Counted from the first letter of the stretch, positions 41,830-54,678 are shown. The stretch is 64,000 bases of DNA from Doryteuthis pealeii (GCA_023376005.1 CM042179.1:23419252-23483251); one strand, 5' to 3'. Numbers and translations are program-made. The notes: a model not told the origin generated them from the sequence alone.

Positions 41830-42429
41830 ACAAAAGAATTGTTAGATCGTTCATTAAATATTACTGGAACCTTTTCAATATCACCCGTTTTACCCAGTTT
41901 AAAACCAATTCTTTTTTATGTATTTATTACAAATTAATCAAATTCAAATATTCTGGGAAAAAGTGGGTCTTATATGCCATCAAATGGGGTCATTTATGTT
42001 TCTAAACAACAATAGATTTCCAATAGTCAAAAACGGAAATCTAATGAAAGACTGTTTTTCTACAGATGGTTCAAAGAATGAATAAGGGATGTTTGTAAAG
42101 AAATTCCTTGTAATAAATTAATATCCTTAGCATTCATTTACTTTTTTCTAAACAATTTACACTGCCTTTTTTTTTAATAACTTTTAACCAAAAAATAATA
42201 AAAAGAAGTTCATTTATTTAACTTTTAAAAAATTATATAATATTCCACATGTAAAATTCATAGAAAATGTCTACTTTAATTATATGAAGGTTGATAAATA
42301 AGTAAAACCCTCTACAGGATGGTTGAAGATTTTACTTAAAAGTGTCAGAACAAGTACTCAATAATATATGGGTCATTTAATAAATAAGGTAAATTTTGCC
42401 TAATTCTATATGGACAAAGTTCACACCTG

Positions 42430-42430
<1 letters not shown>
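41830..42430. other. No gene recognised
   Basis: AT-rich sequence after the minisatellite. ATGGGTCATTTAATAAATAA (42368) recurs as AGGGTCATTAAATAAATAAG at 42913 on the far side of the E-like element. Confidence 0.5.

Positions 42431-42479
<49 letters not shown>
42431..42479. repeat. (TA)n microsatellite
   Basis: Left flank of the E-like element. Confidence 0.95.
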
Positions 42480-42481
<2 letters not shown>

Positions 42482-42848
42482 GAGAAATAAGATGGAAATT
42501 AATCGGACAGTATATGGAGAAAGGTAGACAAATACAGGATGTTGTAGAAAACCCAATATATTAAGACCCACCTACCTTCATCACCTAATACCTGTGGTAC
42601 CATTATCAGAAACCACTGCTACACACCCTTCTGAAAGAAAAAGGAAAATCTCCTACTACCAACCTCTGCTAACACCAACAACTGATCACTTCCCCTTATT
42701 CACAACCTCCTGATTCACCAGTATGAAAATGTTCCTCATTGAAGCAAGAATCCTACATCCTGAAGAAGGTCTAACAAACCAAAACATTACATTGACATCA
42801 CTACCTACAATCCATTTCTACAACATCCCATGTGTGTCTACCTTTCTC
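42480..42848 (+). mobile_element. E-like fold-back element
   Basis: The left end ATGGAAATTAATCGGACAGT is the diverged form of the E block. The arm ATGGAGAAAGGTAGACA and AGGATGTTGTAGAAA (42513-42551) is reverse-complemented by TTTCTACAACATCC and TGTCTACCTTTCTCCAT (42817-42851). Between them lie CTGAAGA (42760), GGT/ACC stem II and AAAA in place of GAAA. The direct repeat outside (ATGGGTCATTTAATAAATAA against AGGGTCATTAAATAAATAAG) suggests that the TA tract, element and CA/TA tract were inserted or duplicated as a unit. Confidence 0.7.
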
Positions 42849-42849
<1 letters not shown>

Positions 42850-42910
<61 letters not shown>

Positions 42911-42911
42911 C
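42850..42911. repeat. (CA)n(TA)n microsatellite
   Basis: Right flank of the E-like element. Confidence 0.95.
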
Positions 42912-43159
42912 AAGGGTCATTAAATAAATAAGGTGAATATTGTCTAAGGAGTTGACAATAGGAAGCACTGTTTATATTTGCACATTTTTCAAGGAAATCA
43001 ATAATGATGGATCTTCACGTTTCAGAAGATTGTCATTCTTACCTTCTTTAATGAACACTGTGCACAGAACTTTTTTTTTCGACTGGACAATCAGTGTGTT
43101 TTCATTCCCTCAACAGTCTTTTCAGCTTGGGCTCATAGTGACAACCACCCTGTCATCTG

Positions 43160-43725
43160 GAGCATTAGAATGCACCGACTGCACCTCTGCAGAGGGGTAA
43201 GACTCCCCCAATGGGGCCACCTGTTATCTATGGGTGGCGACCCATGATGCTTAAGGATAGAACCCAGGTGGATGAGCAGTTCATGACTTGCAATACTCCA
43301 CTTTGGCCCTATCCTGGGCTAGACGGGCGGGCGGAGAGCCCCCCCCCCCCGATCAATCAGCTGGTCATGTCAACTCCTAGCACCTATATGATTTTCCCAA
43401 CCCTATTGCCCTTATGGCAATCCCCAACCCATTTTTATCATATGGGTGCTAGAAATCGGTGACTGAGGGTCTACATGTCCTGGGAATGATGTTAAACTCT
43501 ATCTGATGGTGAGGTTCCAGTTTTTGAGGTTTGGGGAATATGGAGCCCCCTTTCATCACCATTGCTCCCTGGTCCACTCTGACCCGGAGAGGTAGTACCT
43601 GTTAGGGTCCCATCTATGGGTTGAATAGAGAAACATGAGTTGATAAACAAAATTGTATTATCCATTAAGAATTGATTCATTTCAAAACTTTATCGGCATT
43701 AAATAACCCACTGAACAAAACCATA
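43160..43725 (+). repeat. Repeat C, long copy
   Basis: GCACCGACTGCACCTCTGCA through GATCAATCAGCTGGTCATGT to GGCATTAAATAACCCACTGA; the CAAAC tail is short. Confidence 0.9.
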
Positions 43726-43867
43726 GTGACAAATCTATGTTTTGTTCATTTGTAAACATTTTTTTTTAACTAAAATATGTTTCTCTGTACACATCACATT
43801 CTTCTGTAAATTTTAACATAGTTTGCACTTCTCGGCCTTCAAAAATTTGATCAAAGATGGTAGATAA

Positions 43868-44080
43868 TCTTGTTGGAATCCTTCCATCTACGAGAGACTA
43901 TGGAGTAGTGTCCCCCCCAATTTTTTATTTTTTTGGGGGGGGACTACATGGCCTGGGCTGGATCATATGGAGGATGTGTTGTTGCCCAAGCATCAAATCC
44001 TCCCTCTGCACACTACCGCTGTGATCCAAAGGAAAGGCAAGGAACCAATGCAGTTTGGCATTGGTAGTGTCATAGATTAT
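43868..44080 (-). repeat. Repeat P
   Basis: GTTGTTGCCCAAGCATCAAA, CACACTACCGCTGTGATCC and CAATGCAGTTTGGCA occur in reverse orientation at 57155-57350. Confidence 0.8.
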
Positions 44081-44708
44081 CTATCACTGATTATAGAACA
44101 GGCATTGGCAAACTTTTTCTAAAAGAAAGTCACATGAGACCGAGGTAATTTTTAATTGAGGGTACCTCTACCATTTTCACTACAGAATACCATATACATA
44201 AGCATCTGCTTTAGAAATAGGGAAAAGTTTTTTTGGGTTTTTTTCTTCTTTAGTGAAAAGATCTTCTTTATGAAAAAAATTTAAGTCAGAAAGCACCCTG
44301 GATCACATGTAGCCCATGGGCCTCAGTTTACATATGACTAATATAGTCTGATAAAAAAAAAAAATATTCAATATAATATAAGGTAATTTTTTAAATAAAG
44401 GAGGCATACAATTGACAGAATTGTTTTATTGGATGCCAAATTTTAAACATTTTTGTACAATTGGATTTATTAAAAACCAGAAAATTTTTGTCCACTAAAT
44501 ATTTTTCATCACGACTATATTGAAAAATACACTTTTGAAGAGAAATAAACTGTCAGAACATCACTTAGTATAAACCAATAAAAAATACAATTTCTCATAC
44601 TTAGTATACAAGGTAAATTTTAAAGATCTATTATTAAGAATAAAGTATGATCTTTCATGATGAAAAATATATTATTATAGCAGGAATATCTAATTAAATT
44701 TATCTAGG

Positions 44709-44709
<1 letters not shown>
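44081..44709. other. No gene recognised
   Basis: AT-rich, unremarkable. Confidence 0.5.

Positions 44710-44740
<31 letters not shown>
44710..44740. repeat. (TA)n microsatellite
   Basis: Short TA run. Confidence 0.9.
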
Positions 44741-44742
<2 letters not shown>

Positions 44743-44982
44743 TTTTTTTAAATTCTTGTGGAACATTATATGTGTTTTTTTGTACTAAAAAGTAATCCTT
44801 ACCATTTTTTGTTTTAATTTAATTTTATATATCCTTTTATTTAATTTTTAAAAATTTCCATTTATTATTCTTTTTTGTTTGTTTGTTTTTGTTTTGTTTT
44901 GTTTTTGCACATTTTTTATTTTTCTTTAATCCCTTAAGCATTTCATGTGTCTTTTTTTTTTTTGTGTTTATTGTAATTTCAG

Positions 44983-45063
44983 TTGGAATCTTTCTTCGCT
45001 TTGCCCCGTTCTGAGCAAAAGTTTGTCCCACGAAAAGAAAAGTCACTCAAGTCACTACTCAGT
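44983..45063 (+). CDS. Possible internal exon of an unrecognised gene
   Basis: A T-rich tract and TTGTAATTTCAG precede an 81-bp open segment reading LESFFALPRSEQKFVPRKEK then SLKSLLS, followed by GTATGT, a good donor. The composition is clearly less AT-rich than its flanks and codon use is balanced. The open frame continues to 45201. No homology recognised and no partner exon identified, so this may be chance. Confidence 0.25.
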
Positions 45064-45951
45064 GTATGTGAGGTGGAGTTGATTCTGTTCAATGTCACTG
45101 CTATGTTGATCTCTTGGTTTGTCTATATACAATGGGCAAACAAATTCTCTTTCTCTATTTCTAGTATTAAATGGGCAACAAACTTATTAATACTTTTCTA
45201 GAGACCACTAACTAGATCAAGCTTTGCAAGTACATTCTATTCATTCTATTAACAAATTCTTCCAGGTACAGCTATCTCTTTAATGATAATTTTAATAATC
45301 GGCTTTGAAAAGACTTAACTAATAAGAAAAATGTATTTAACACCTGAAGCATCCATGTACCTCCATTAAGGATGCATATTTCTTTTTTAAGTGACAAAAG
45401 CAGGTAAGATAAAATAATTAAAATTATTAACTTTGCTTCAATTAATACCTACTAACATTTTAAATAATCAAAAGATAATACTAAAATCAATTTGAATTCT
45501 ATTTGAAAGCCATCTACAAGCAGGATTTTAAATTATGTAAACTGACCATAAATTTATATTCCAGCCATAAGTACAGGTATAACATTGAACTATGTTTTTG
45601 CGATGACTTATAAGTTAATGAATGTTATTGAAAGGTTAAGTCTTGTTTTTTTGTTTTTTTTCTGTTGAGCAGAAAAAAAGGTCACAGTAAAAAAATATCA
45701 TGGAAACAAATGGTCATTTATGGTTAGAAAAATTTCAACTACTTCTCAACATTATAAACTCAAACAAAGAGAGATTTGATTTAGCTAAACGTAATAGACA
45801 AAAAGGAAAAAAAGTTTAGCATTATAATTAAATTTCAAATTAATGCCTTGCTAAAAACTTTTGTAATTTTAAAAAACTAATATGCTAAAACCATGCTTCA
45901 ACTTCTTACAGGAACTTTAGTGGCCATAGTTCTAGCCAGAAAGGCAAAATT
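45064..45951. other. No gene or repeat recognised
   Basis: AT-rich unique-looking DNA. Confidence 0.5.
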
Positions 45952-46436
45952 ATATTTAGTGCATTATAAGATTATTAAATAATGCTGGAATCAACAGCTA
46001 CATTATTTCTTTATAATATTTAGTGCATTATAAGATTATCAAATAATGCTGGTATCAACAGCTACATTATTTCTTTATAATATTTAGTGCATTATAAGAT
46101 TATCAAATAATGCTGGTATCAACAGCTACATTATTTCTTTATAATATTTAGTGCATGTGCATTACACATTATTTCTTTATAATATTTAGTGCATTATAAG
46201 ATTATCAAATAATGCTGGTATCAACAGCTACATTATTTCTTTATAATAGTGCATTATAAGATTATCAAATAATGCTGGTATCAACAGCTACATTATTTCT
46301 TTATAATATTTAGTGCATTATAAGATTATTAAATAATGCTGGAATCAACAGCTACATTATTTCTTTATAATATTTAGTGCATTATAAGATTATCAAATAA
46401 TGCTGGAGTCAACAGCTACATTATTTCTTTATAATA
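45952..46436. repeat. Minisatellite of about 68 bp, seven units
   Basis: TTTAGTGCATTATAAGATTA and AATGCTGGTATCAACAGC, then TACATTATTTCTTTATAATA, in tandem; one unit near 46150 has an internal deletion. Confidence 0.95.
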
Positions 46437-47784
46437 TTGCTGAACAACAAACTAACAAAGCCTACATTAGATGATTACTCTGGAGTCAGGCATTGTTTAC
46501 CAGCCAAAACAGCATTACCCAACACACTCCAAGCAGTATCTTACACGACCACAGGATTTGGGTGGTTTTCCATCACATCATGTGAATGCCAGATCAAAAT
46601 ACATCCTCTTTATATAATCATTTGTTTTATTCACAACTTTCCAGCAATGAAGTGTTAATTCAGTGATGTATGAATTGAATTAACTGACTAGATGACATGT
46701 CAATACACTAAATGGGAATGAGAATTGTTTCACATCCACAGTCAGTATAAGAAATCTTAATAATGAATTAATAATTCAGGGATGTTGAATTAAATTATAT
46801 GATGAAATGATAATATCAAACTGAGACAATGTTCTACATAATTCAAATTTCAGTTTATTGCATATTCAGTTAATTTTCAAGTTTTCTAAATGGTCTGTGA
46901 ATAAATTGATAGTTTACAAGGCTATAATATGATCCTCAACCCCATACTAGGTTATTGTATCATACAACTAAAATAGAATAACTATAACAAACAAGATAAT
47001 TATCCGAGTATATCATAATTATAATTTTTGATTTTAAAAATTTAGATAAATATCCCATAGTATTTTAAAATCTTTTTTCTTTAATTCTTTATAAGATAAA
47101 GATATAATATTTTTTGTTGCTACATTTTTTTATAATTAACAGTTCCACAACACCATTGGGGCCATTTTTTTTAAAACACAATACTTTGATTATATTGGGA
47201 GATAAATATAGCCTTGACAAGTGGAAAAAGAGAAAAATATATTTCATGTGCAAAATAAAGATTTCAACAAGCTCTATTCAACTTCAAATATACGCTCCTA
47301 CATTTGGGGCGCTGGTGGTTGTCGTCAGTGATGTAATTCGCAGGGTTCATTGGGAAGTTTCGGGTCTTCCCTAAAATAATGGCTTTAAACTAGCAGTAAA
47401 CATTTTAAAATATAAAATAGGCCTCAATGGTATTGTGGGTATAAATCAGAAAACTAGATATATAGGCTACAAATATAGATAAATTTTTCACCATTTTTAA
47501 AAGGTAAATTCAAGAAGAAATGTTATATTTAAGATTGAGAAATATTTCTATATTTTATACTTAGCCCATGAAAAGAAAACCATTTATCAATAAAGCAGTG
47601 TTCATGATCCATTGACATGTCAATTATGTGTGCCATGTGGTTTATTGCAGTTCATTTGAATTAGAGGGTCATTTTAATTAGGTCATCTGAATTAGGTGAT
47701 TTTGAAATAGACTGCAAAATGTATGCAAATTTTTTGAGGTGTTGTGTAAGATTTGAAGCACAGCTTTTCTATTTTCTTCTTCTT
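46437..47784. other. No gene recognised
   Basis: Open frames at 46437 and 47114 show no recognisable family and have AT-rich codon use. A loose local repeat (CAGTGATGTATGAATTGAAT and CAGGGATGTTGAATTAAAT) lies at 46661 and 46769. Confidence 0.5.
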
Positions 47785-47786
47785 CT

Positions 47787-47819
<33 letters not shown>

Positions 47820-47820
47820 C
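47785..47820. repeat. Poly-T run
   Basis: About 30 T residues after a CTTCTT tract. Confidence 0.9.
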
Positions 47821-48770
47821 CTAGTGAAATTTGCCTGGAAAAAAAATTACACGCGAATGATTGCTTGGTTTTCAAGTAATCATGGCCATCTTTAGTATCT
47901 GAGGAAACAATGCTTTTAATTTCTGTTGTCTATAATTAATAATTTTCATACTAGTTAACATTGAAATAAAAAAGGCAAAACAGATTAATTTATCATGACT
48001 AATATAATAGTTTAATCAATGATAACTGGTAGATGCAGATATATTTTAATACTAGCTTAAAAGCCACTCAAACAAGTGGTAATTAAATTAACTCCTATGG
48101 AGGACTCTTAATTAGACCTTTGGACCAACAATGATACTTCATGCATTGAGTAAATATTAAATTTTATTAAACTTAATATTTTTATAACTATTAACTTAAC
48201 TATTTTCATTAAAACAATGATATAATTTATCTATTTAGAACTCATTCCAAAGCTGCATGTATAAACAACCTTTTTGTTTTCTCTATTCAGGGTCAGTACA
48301 AATAGTTATGAGATTGTGATAGGTAACAATAAAGAACAAAGAACTAAAAATTGATCACTGTATTGCATAAATATCTAAGCTTACCTTTTATAAGTTCAAT
48401 GATAATTCTTCTGTTGTCACTTAATTTAAAGACAAGTTGATGTATGTAGGTTCTTACTTTCCATACAAACAATTATTTCTATTTCATGGGAGACTTTTGC
48501 CGGATCTTGCAATTAATTTTTCGATTATTCACAAATTTCTTTCTAAGTTATAAAAATCATTGTACAAAAAAGAATTTGTTACAAAAAATCACCAAAAACA
48601 ATCACAATTATTAAAACATCTGAATCCAAAATTTCAGGATTTGTGGGTACAGATTCAACCCCTAGTGTTTTTAATTCGCTCACAGAGTCAGCCTGATTCC
48701 AAAATGCTATATGTTGAGTTACGTCCTCTAAGAGTAAATTAGAAAAAACGTGACACACTGACATTCACAT
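47821..48770. other. No gene recognised
   Basis: AT-rich unique-looking DNA. Confidence 0.5.
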
Positions 48771-48775
48771 TTATT

Positions 48776-49411
48776 ACACTGGTTTACAAAGAAATTGAGG
48801 CAAACACAAAAATAGCTGTTTTAACCTAATTTGGGGGTGCTGAATTCAGATTTGAAATTTGTTTTTACTCGTTTTTATGCATACTGTACCTTTTGTACAC
48901 ATACTGTACATAAAGGCGTATATGCATTCAGGGTTAATTTCTAATATTGTGTGACTTATGTCTTCTTTTTTAGTTATTATGCAATAAATGAAAGTGATAG
49001 TATTACATTATATATATATTTATATATATCAAGACGGATTTTGGCAGTTAAGTGTAGCCAACACATCTCAATCAACAGCCAGTAGTGCACTGGCAGTCAG
49101 CAGATCATCTAAGAAAACACATTTCTTACTATCTGCGGTACTATGAATTGTGTACATTGTGTCATCCAAGTATATTTATTCCGTCAATGTTCTTTATCTA
49201 TCCAGTTTTATCTGTAATAAGCTGCTGCAACCGTTGAAATAAGCACATATATACTCTATATATACTAAAATGAGACTATTTAAAAGACAGAAAACTAGAG
49301 GTGATAGAGCAAAACTGTTTATAAATTTGAATTCAGCACACCCAAATTAGTGAAAAAACACCTATTCACATTCTTGCCTCAGACAAAAAATATTTTTTTG
49401 TAAACCAGTGT
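48776..49411. mobile_element. Non-autonomous DNA transposon with long TIRs
   Basis: ACACTGGTTTACAAA at the left end and TTTGTAAACCAGTGT at the right begin inverted arms of about 90 bp (also GAGGCAA/TTGCCTC and TAATTTGGG/CCCAAATTA with GTGCTGAATTCA/TGAATTCAGCAC). TATT lies on each side (48772-48775, 49412-49415), a 4-bp target duplication. No transposase in the 440-bp interior. Superfamily unassigned. Confidence 0.85.
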
Positions 49412-49576
49412 TATTAGATTTGTTTATTTATAAATCTTATAATAATTGCACTTTTATATCTGTGTGTATATCTGTGTGCTAAAATTATTTGATATTTATA
49501 TAGATTCCAATATTACTCTTCTTACAAATGTTGTCATTTGTACTTGGCTCATGGTAATATTCTTAGGCATCATCTA

Positions 49577-49874
49577 TGAAGAATAATCAGAAGTTCCAAT
49601 TACCGTCGAATTGGGAAGACATGGCAACAAACGGTTGTAACCCAATACAAACCCGAATAGTCACAAAGTCTACTGCAGAATGACAGGGTATTTATAAAAC
49701 TCCACAATATCATTCAAATCAAGCAGCCGATCAGAACTCAAGGAATGGAATCACCCAAATTCTTGAATGGATCATTCTTGATTTCTATATATACCAACTG
49801 TCTTGGACACTGCTTCAGTTGTACTTAGTTAGCTACTGTTATTCAAACCAACAGTAGACTATCTGACCTCAATA
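49577..49874 (+). mobile_element. Solo LTR, family G
   Basis: 298 bp from TGAAGAATAATCAGAAGTTC to GACCTCAATA, with ATCTA on both sides (49572-49576, 49875-49879), a perfect 5-bp duplication. TATA-like TATTTATAAAAC lies at about 49691. Reverse orientation to the 6.3- and 57.4-kb copies. Confidence 0.92.
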
Positions 49875-49879
49875 ATCTA

Positions 49880-50286
49880 AACAACTATACCAGCATTCAC
49901 TCTTAATTTGAATATCCCATTTTTAGTTTCACTTTCATTTTCCTTCCTTTCTTTTTTCAAGCAATGCCACTCTAGATGGAGTCACCTATCAATCTTCCCA
50001 CAGAAATAGAATGTGACACAAGACCTTTTTTTAGTGTCAAAACCCACACACATTTGTGGAATCAGAAATTGTCCAATTCTATTAGCATATTGAAATAGGC
50101 ATCAGGGAGTACCCCAACTCTATTCTGTTAGTATAATTGGAGGTACTGCCTGGATGGTAGATCTTCAAAAATCAGGCTCATATCACTTGTGTTCTGGCTA
50201 CCCACACTGACAGAGACTCTGAAATTATGTATAAGTCACAGCTGTTGAATGTAGATAATTGTCAAATGTTGTCTTTCATATGCAAG

Positions 50287-50289
<3 letters not shown>
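49880..50289. other. No gene recognised
   Basis: Nothing recognised. Confidence 0.5.

Positions 50290-50318
<29 letters not shown>
50290..50318. repeat. (TA)n microsatellite
   Basis: Short TA run. Confidence 0.9.
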
Positions 50319-50321
<3 letters not shown>

Positions 50322-50461
50322 GTTATGCACCCTAAGTTTATTTATATACAGATATTCAAATGTAAATATTGTGTGTATGTGTGTATAAATATAAAAAAAT
50401 ATGAAAAAGAAAACAACAAAAAACAAATATTCAAAAGTATTTTTATGTATGATAACATGCC

Positions 50462-50495
50462 AACATTTCGTTTTCATTGTTAAACCATTTTCAGG
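50462..50495 (-). ncRNA. Hammerhead-like relic
   Basis: Minus strand CTGAAAA (50494-50488), TGGTTT with a partner AAAAC, then GAAATGTTG. GAAA is intact at 50469-50466; stem II is imperfect and one core base before it is changed. Confidence 0.35.
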
Positions 50496-50684
50496 GCAAT
50501 GTTAGTATGTGATGTTAAAATATTTAACTGAAAATTATTTAATTAATTTCTAGGTCAATTATTTTAACATTGCATGATTTAACAAAAAAAAAAGTTTTTT
50601 TTTGTATATTATCATACATAAAAATACATTACTCAATATTTTTTCCTGTTTATATACCATCAGATTTATTTCCTTTTGTTCTAC

Positions 50685-50703
50685 AATATATATATATATA
50701 TAT

Positions 50704-50747
<44 letters not shown>

Positions 50748-50855
50748 TATATGTGTGTGTGTGTGTAAAAATGAAAATTGTAAATGAATCCGACAATATG
50801 AGGAAGAATGAATAAAGAAAAGAAAGAATAGAATGGATAATAAAAGATGAATTTA

Positions 50856-50907
<52 letters not shown>
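50685..50907. mobile_element. E-type end block between TA tracts
   Basis: (TA)n/(TG)n at 50685-50767, then AAATGAATCCGACAATATGA with GGAAGAATGAATAAAGAAA and AATGGATAATAAAAGATGAA (very close to 11068-11131), then (TA)n at 50857-50907. The rest of the element, including the hammerhead, is missing. Confidence 0.8.
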
Positions 50908-50908
<1 letters not shown>

Positions 50909-52169
50909 CAACTCTATTTTGTTAGGTCTACCTAACAGATATACATATAGTAAAATTTCAATATGCAAAGATCATAATTGTCAGTTTCAAACTTTCATAA
51001 TCTTCAGACAATAAGGGAAGCTTTTTATTTTCAAAATTATACTGTGATTATTATTCCTCCCCTTTTCTTAATGTACCTCAAGTTCATTCATCATCAATCA
51101 AAAATAAAGTCTTACATTATTTGAAAATAGATTTTTAAAAAAAAAAAACAAAAAAAACATCCAATGCGTCATTCAAAAAATAGTCTCTTGTACCATTTAA
51201 AGAAATATTCTTTTTGCCCTTTTTTTTCCCTCTTCTTTTTCTTCTCTTCCTCTTCCTTTCAGTCAGGTGTCAGGAGGCACAGTAAATACTTATTCTCATA
51301 CCTGCACTTGGAAATGATCTCAGTCTTTTTAATAGATGATTTTTATCTGTAAAATTTACATGTAGCTACTCTTCTAAGTGCAACCTGCAACTTTTTTTAA
51401 CCTGCTTTACATGCATACATCTTTTTAATCAATTTCCACTCAACTACAGGTGATTGGATGTTCTTGTCTTTTTTTCTCATACATACTTTTATAATATTTT
51501 ACTTTTATCAAAATATTTATGATATAATGAAGTTATAGATAGATATGTAGATGAAATAAGCTTTGATGTTGAGGTGTGTAATCTCACACCCCTAAAAAAC
51601 AACTTTTGATATGTCCTATTATATACATTGATATGTACTTAAACATTTCTTTTTTTTTATAGCTGGTATATTTGCAATGTTTTCTTCTCAGCTAATATTG
51701 TATTTCAGCAGTGTAAAGATATACTTATATATATAAAAACATGGTTAAAAGATTACTTTAAATAAAAAGATGATTTGAAAGTAAAAATGTTAATTACAAA
51801 AAGTTGACTTAGTTACAAAAGATGGTCATATTGATTTAGTGAAGAAAAAAAAATGCATTGGTTTTGATTTTCTTATTTTAGAGATAAGTTGCTTTTTTCT
51901 TCTTTTTTTTTCTTTGTGTTTTGTTTTGAGCAGTTTAGTGATTTTAGCTGCTTTTTCAAAAGTTTTGATGAAAAGTTTGTCTTTTTTTTTTCTTTCCTTT
52001 TTTTTTTTTGCTGCATTATGTTTTGTATTTGTCAATCAAAATTCACTTTCTTTTTTGATATTATTATTATTATTTATCTATTTATTTGTTTTATTTTTTT
52101 ATTATGACCTTTGCTATCCAGACTTCACTATACATTGCTGTGATAAGGGGCAAAAATGCCCTGCCCCAC

Positions 52170-52202
<33 letters not shown>

Positions 52203-53004
52203 GAGTATGCCCTGGTTGTGCTAAACCAAGTCTTTGATGTCATTCTATTTCTGATTGTGAACACAATCCCCCACCCCACAAACCTTTATTTTTATATCAT
52301 ATTTTTGTTTGATTTGTTTGTTTAATTTATGTTTCTTTTATACAGCCTCTTTTTCTTACATCAGTTTGTATTTACTGATAAGCTAGATATATTACCTATT
52401 ACCTGACGAGTCCAGAATGTAATATTACCTGTCTGATTCATTGTTACTGTTTTTCCCCTTGTACCTATCATCACTTTCGCCCTCTACAAACCTAACCCTT
52501 CACTCACCTCCGTTCTTCAGCCAAGAAAGACACATGAAGTCATACTGATGTGACAGGAACTATGAGAAGGAATTGGCCAAAAATATATTGTCTTTTTCGT
52601 CAAATATTATGTATCATTTCTTACTTGATAGTATCAGGTGTTGACTGAAGTTTCCTGATTATAAACATTCTGAGTTCATCCTGAAGTAAAAACTTGCTAC
52701 CTTTACACCTATCCTTTATCTGTGTCGCCATGTGTTGATTACTGATAGCAAGACATTGTTAACTTTGTTTTGTTTTTGTTTTTTTGTTTTTTATATTTTT
52801 TACAACTCCTTTTTCATCTTTTTTATTATTATTATATTCTTTTTCTTTTATAAAGTGGTTGTCATGTCTAGAATGATGAGAACGGTTGATACATATGTGT
52901 AATTTTGCAATGTGTAAGATAATCACATTTTATGCTTGCACATGTTTGTGTGTATGTGTGTAATCATGTGAATACAATGACATCATTTTTCTTTTATTGG
53001 GCAG
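50908..53004. other. Long repeat-poor stretch, no gene recognised
   Basis: The longest stretch without dispersed repeats. It contains T-runs (51898-52015), a pure A-run (52170-52197) and several polypyrimidine-CAG acceptor-like sites (such as 51280), but no open frame I can assign. Confidence 0.45.
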
Positions 53005-53060
53005 ATGCTGAAGAGTTCTCAGCCCAACCAAAAAAGGAACAACGTTTAATTGTTGTTTAA
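53005..53060 (+). CDS. Possible terminal exon of an unrecognised gene
   Basis: TTTTTCTTTTATTGGGCAG precedes a short open segment. In one phase it reads AEEFSAQPKKEQRLIVV and stops; in another MLKSSQPNQKRNNV and stops. The first looks protein-like (charged, balanced codons). No upstream exon was identified. Speculative. Confidence 0.18.
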
Positions 53061-53900
53061 TTTTCTGTTAATATTCGAAATAATATGTCATGCTTAGACT
53101 GCAGTATAAATATTTAGAATGACATTTTTTGGAGGGATTAAAGAAAACTGAGAAATAATTTCATGTGAGTTGGACTGTGGAATATCATAGCTCTAAGTCA
53201 TTCCCTTCTTGGTCAGGCTAAGAACTTTTCAGCACCCAATCATATTCGGCAAATAAAAAAATAAAACTTCATAATAGAATGAAGCATAAAAATAAGGTAA
53301 AAGAAACAATTAAACACAAGACAAAATATGTAAGTAGGTTGGTAGGTAGGTTTCATTTTCTATAATTGGAGTTTTATTTTAGTTTCTTATATACCAAACA
53401 TATTTGAAAAGTGTGATGTTGTTTTTGTATTAAAAAAAGGAAAACAATACTATAACCACCTCATATCACTGAAAAACAAAACATACAAAAACAGCATCAC
53501 CCTATCTAAGTATATTTGGTAAATGAAAAAAAATTAAAAACTTATTATAAAATGGAGCATAAAAATAAAAGAAAAAGAGACAAACACTAGACACAAGGAG
53601 AAAAAAAACATTGTAACCTATGCACAAAAGGGAAACTTTCTATAATGAAATATAAAAACAAATTCCTAGAAGAAAGTAATGAACTTATTTCTAAATGCCA
53701 ACACGAGAACAAATTCCTTCTAAAAGATGTTCAAGAACAAAGAAACAATATAAATTTAAAAAGTGAGCCAATGTAAGTGGAGGTAGATATAACATGAAGT
53801 GAACATCTCAAGAAGAGCTCAGAAGTGGGTAACATATTTGTATATGAAAACCATAATGACAAGAAACAATCCAGACAAAAAATGTAATATATTATACAAC
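53061..53900. other. No gene recognised
   Basis: Diverged internal repetition of AAATAAAAAAATAAAACTTC-like and AATGAAGCATAAAAATAAGG-like blocks (about 53250-53330 and 53524-53590). Confidence 0.45.

Positions 53901-53904
<4 letters not shown>

Positions 53905-53978
<74 letters not shown>
53905..53978. repeat. (TA)n microsatellite
   Basis: Long TA run with one slip. Confidence 0.95.
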
Positions 53979-53979
<1 letters not shown>

Positions 53980-54119
53980 CTTCTATATTAAATACTGAGC
54001 ACTCTAAAAAATATCAAAGATGTTAAAAAATAAACTAGAAAATACAATTTTATATATATATATGAGAAGTAAATACACAAGCGATGTGTTTATGATATGG
54101 CTTTTTTTAGCCGACAATT

Positions 54120-54222
54120 TTTGGGAGAGTATATGCTTAATTGAAGTCGTACCTAATTTTGAAAGTTAATTAATAATTAATTAATTAGGCGGGCATACCT
54201 ATTTAAATGTAAGGCTAAACAA
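54120..54222. repeat. Repeat Q, second copy
   Basis: TTAATTGAAGTCGTACCTAA, TAGGCGGGCATA and AAATGTAAGGCTAAAC as at 32022-32120, same orientation. Confidence 0.8.
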
Positions 54223-54393
54223 ATATATAAATAAACATTGATAATATAGTTTATAAGTAAAGAGTGCTTAATATCATTGATAGAGCATGTATATCTAAGT
54301 TAGGGTAATGAAGATATGAAGTCAATAGCGCTTGGTAACTGACAGTTTCTCGCCTGTAAGATTTTCAAAACGACTTCATGTCTTTGCAACCCT

Positions 54394-54394
<1 letters not shown>

Positions 54395-54432
<38 letters not shown>

Positions 54433-54437
54433 TATAC
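54395..54437. repeat. (TA)n microsatellite
   Basis: TA run; a further run lies at 54640-54676. Confidence 0.95.
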
Positions 54438-54635
54438 AAGGGTAGGCTAAAAAGCTCATATGATGACTTCATATATGCTGTTCATTGCTTTTTAACAATG
54501 GGATCCAAGCACTGGAACACTGGTGGAAGAAGTGCATGGAGTGCAAGGCAGGATTATAATGAAAAATAAACCTCATTTTCATTCCATAAGAGTATCTTGG
54601 TTAGCCTATGAACTTTTCAGCCAACACTTGTACAT

Positions 54636-54639
<4 letters not shown>

Positions 54640-54676
<37 letters not shown>
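54640..54676. repeat. (TA)n microsatellite
   Basis: TA run. Confidence 0.95.

Positions 54677-54678
<2 letters not shown>

Noticed and set aside
45952..46436. CRISPR array
   Set aside because: Units are contiguous with no unique spacers, in an evidently animal genome; an ordinary minisatellite.
51164..51352. Exon after the strong polypyrimidine-CAG at about 51280
   Set aside because: The downstream frame is short, has no donor-like site and no recognisable protein; pyrimidine tracts are common here.
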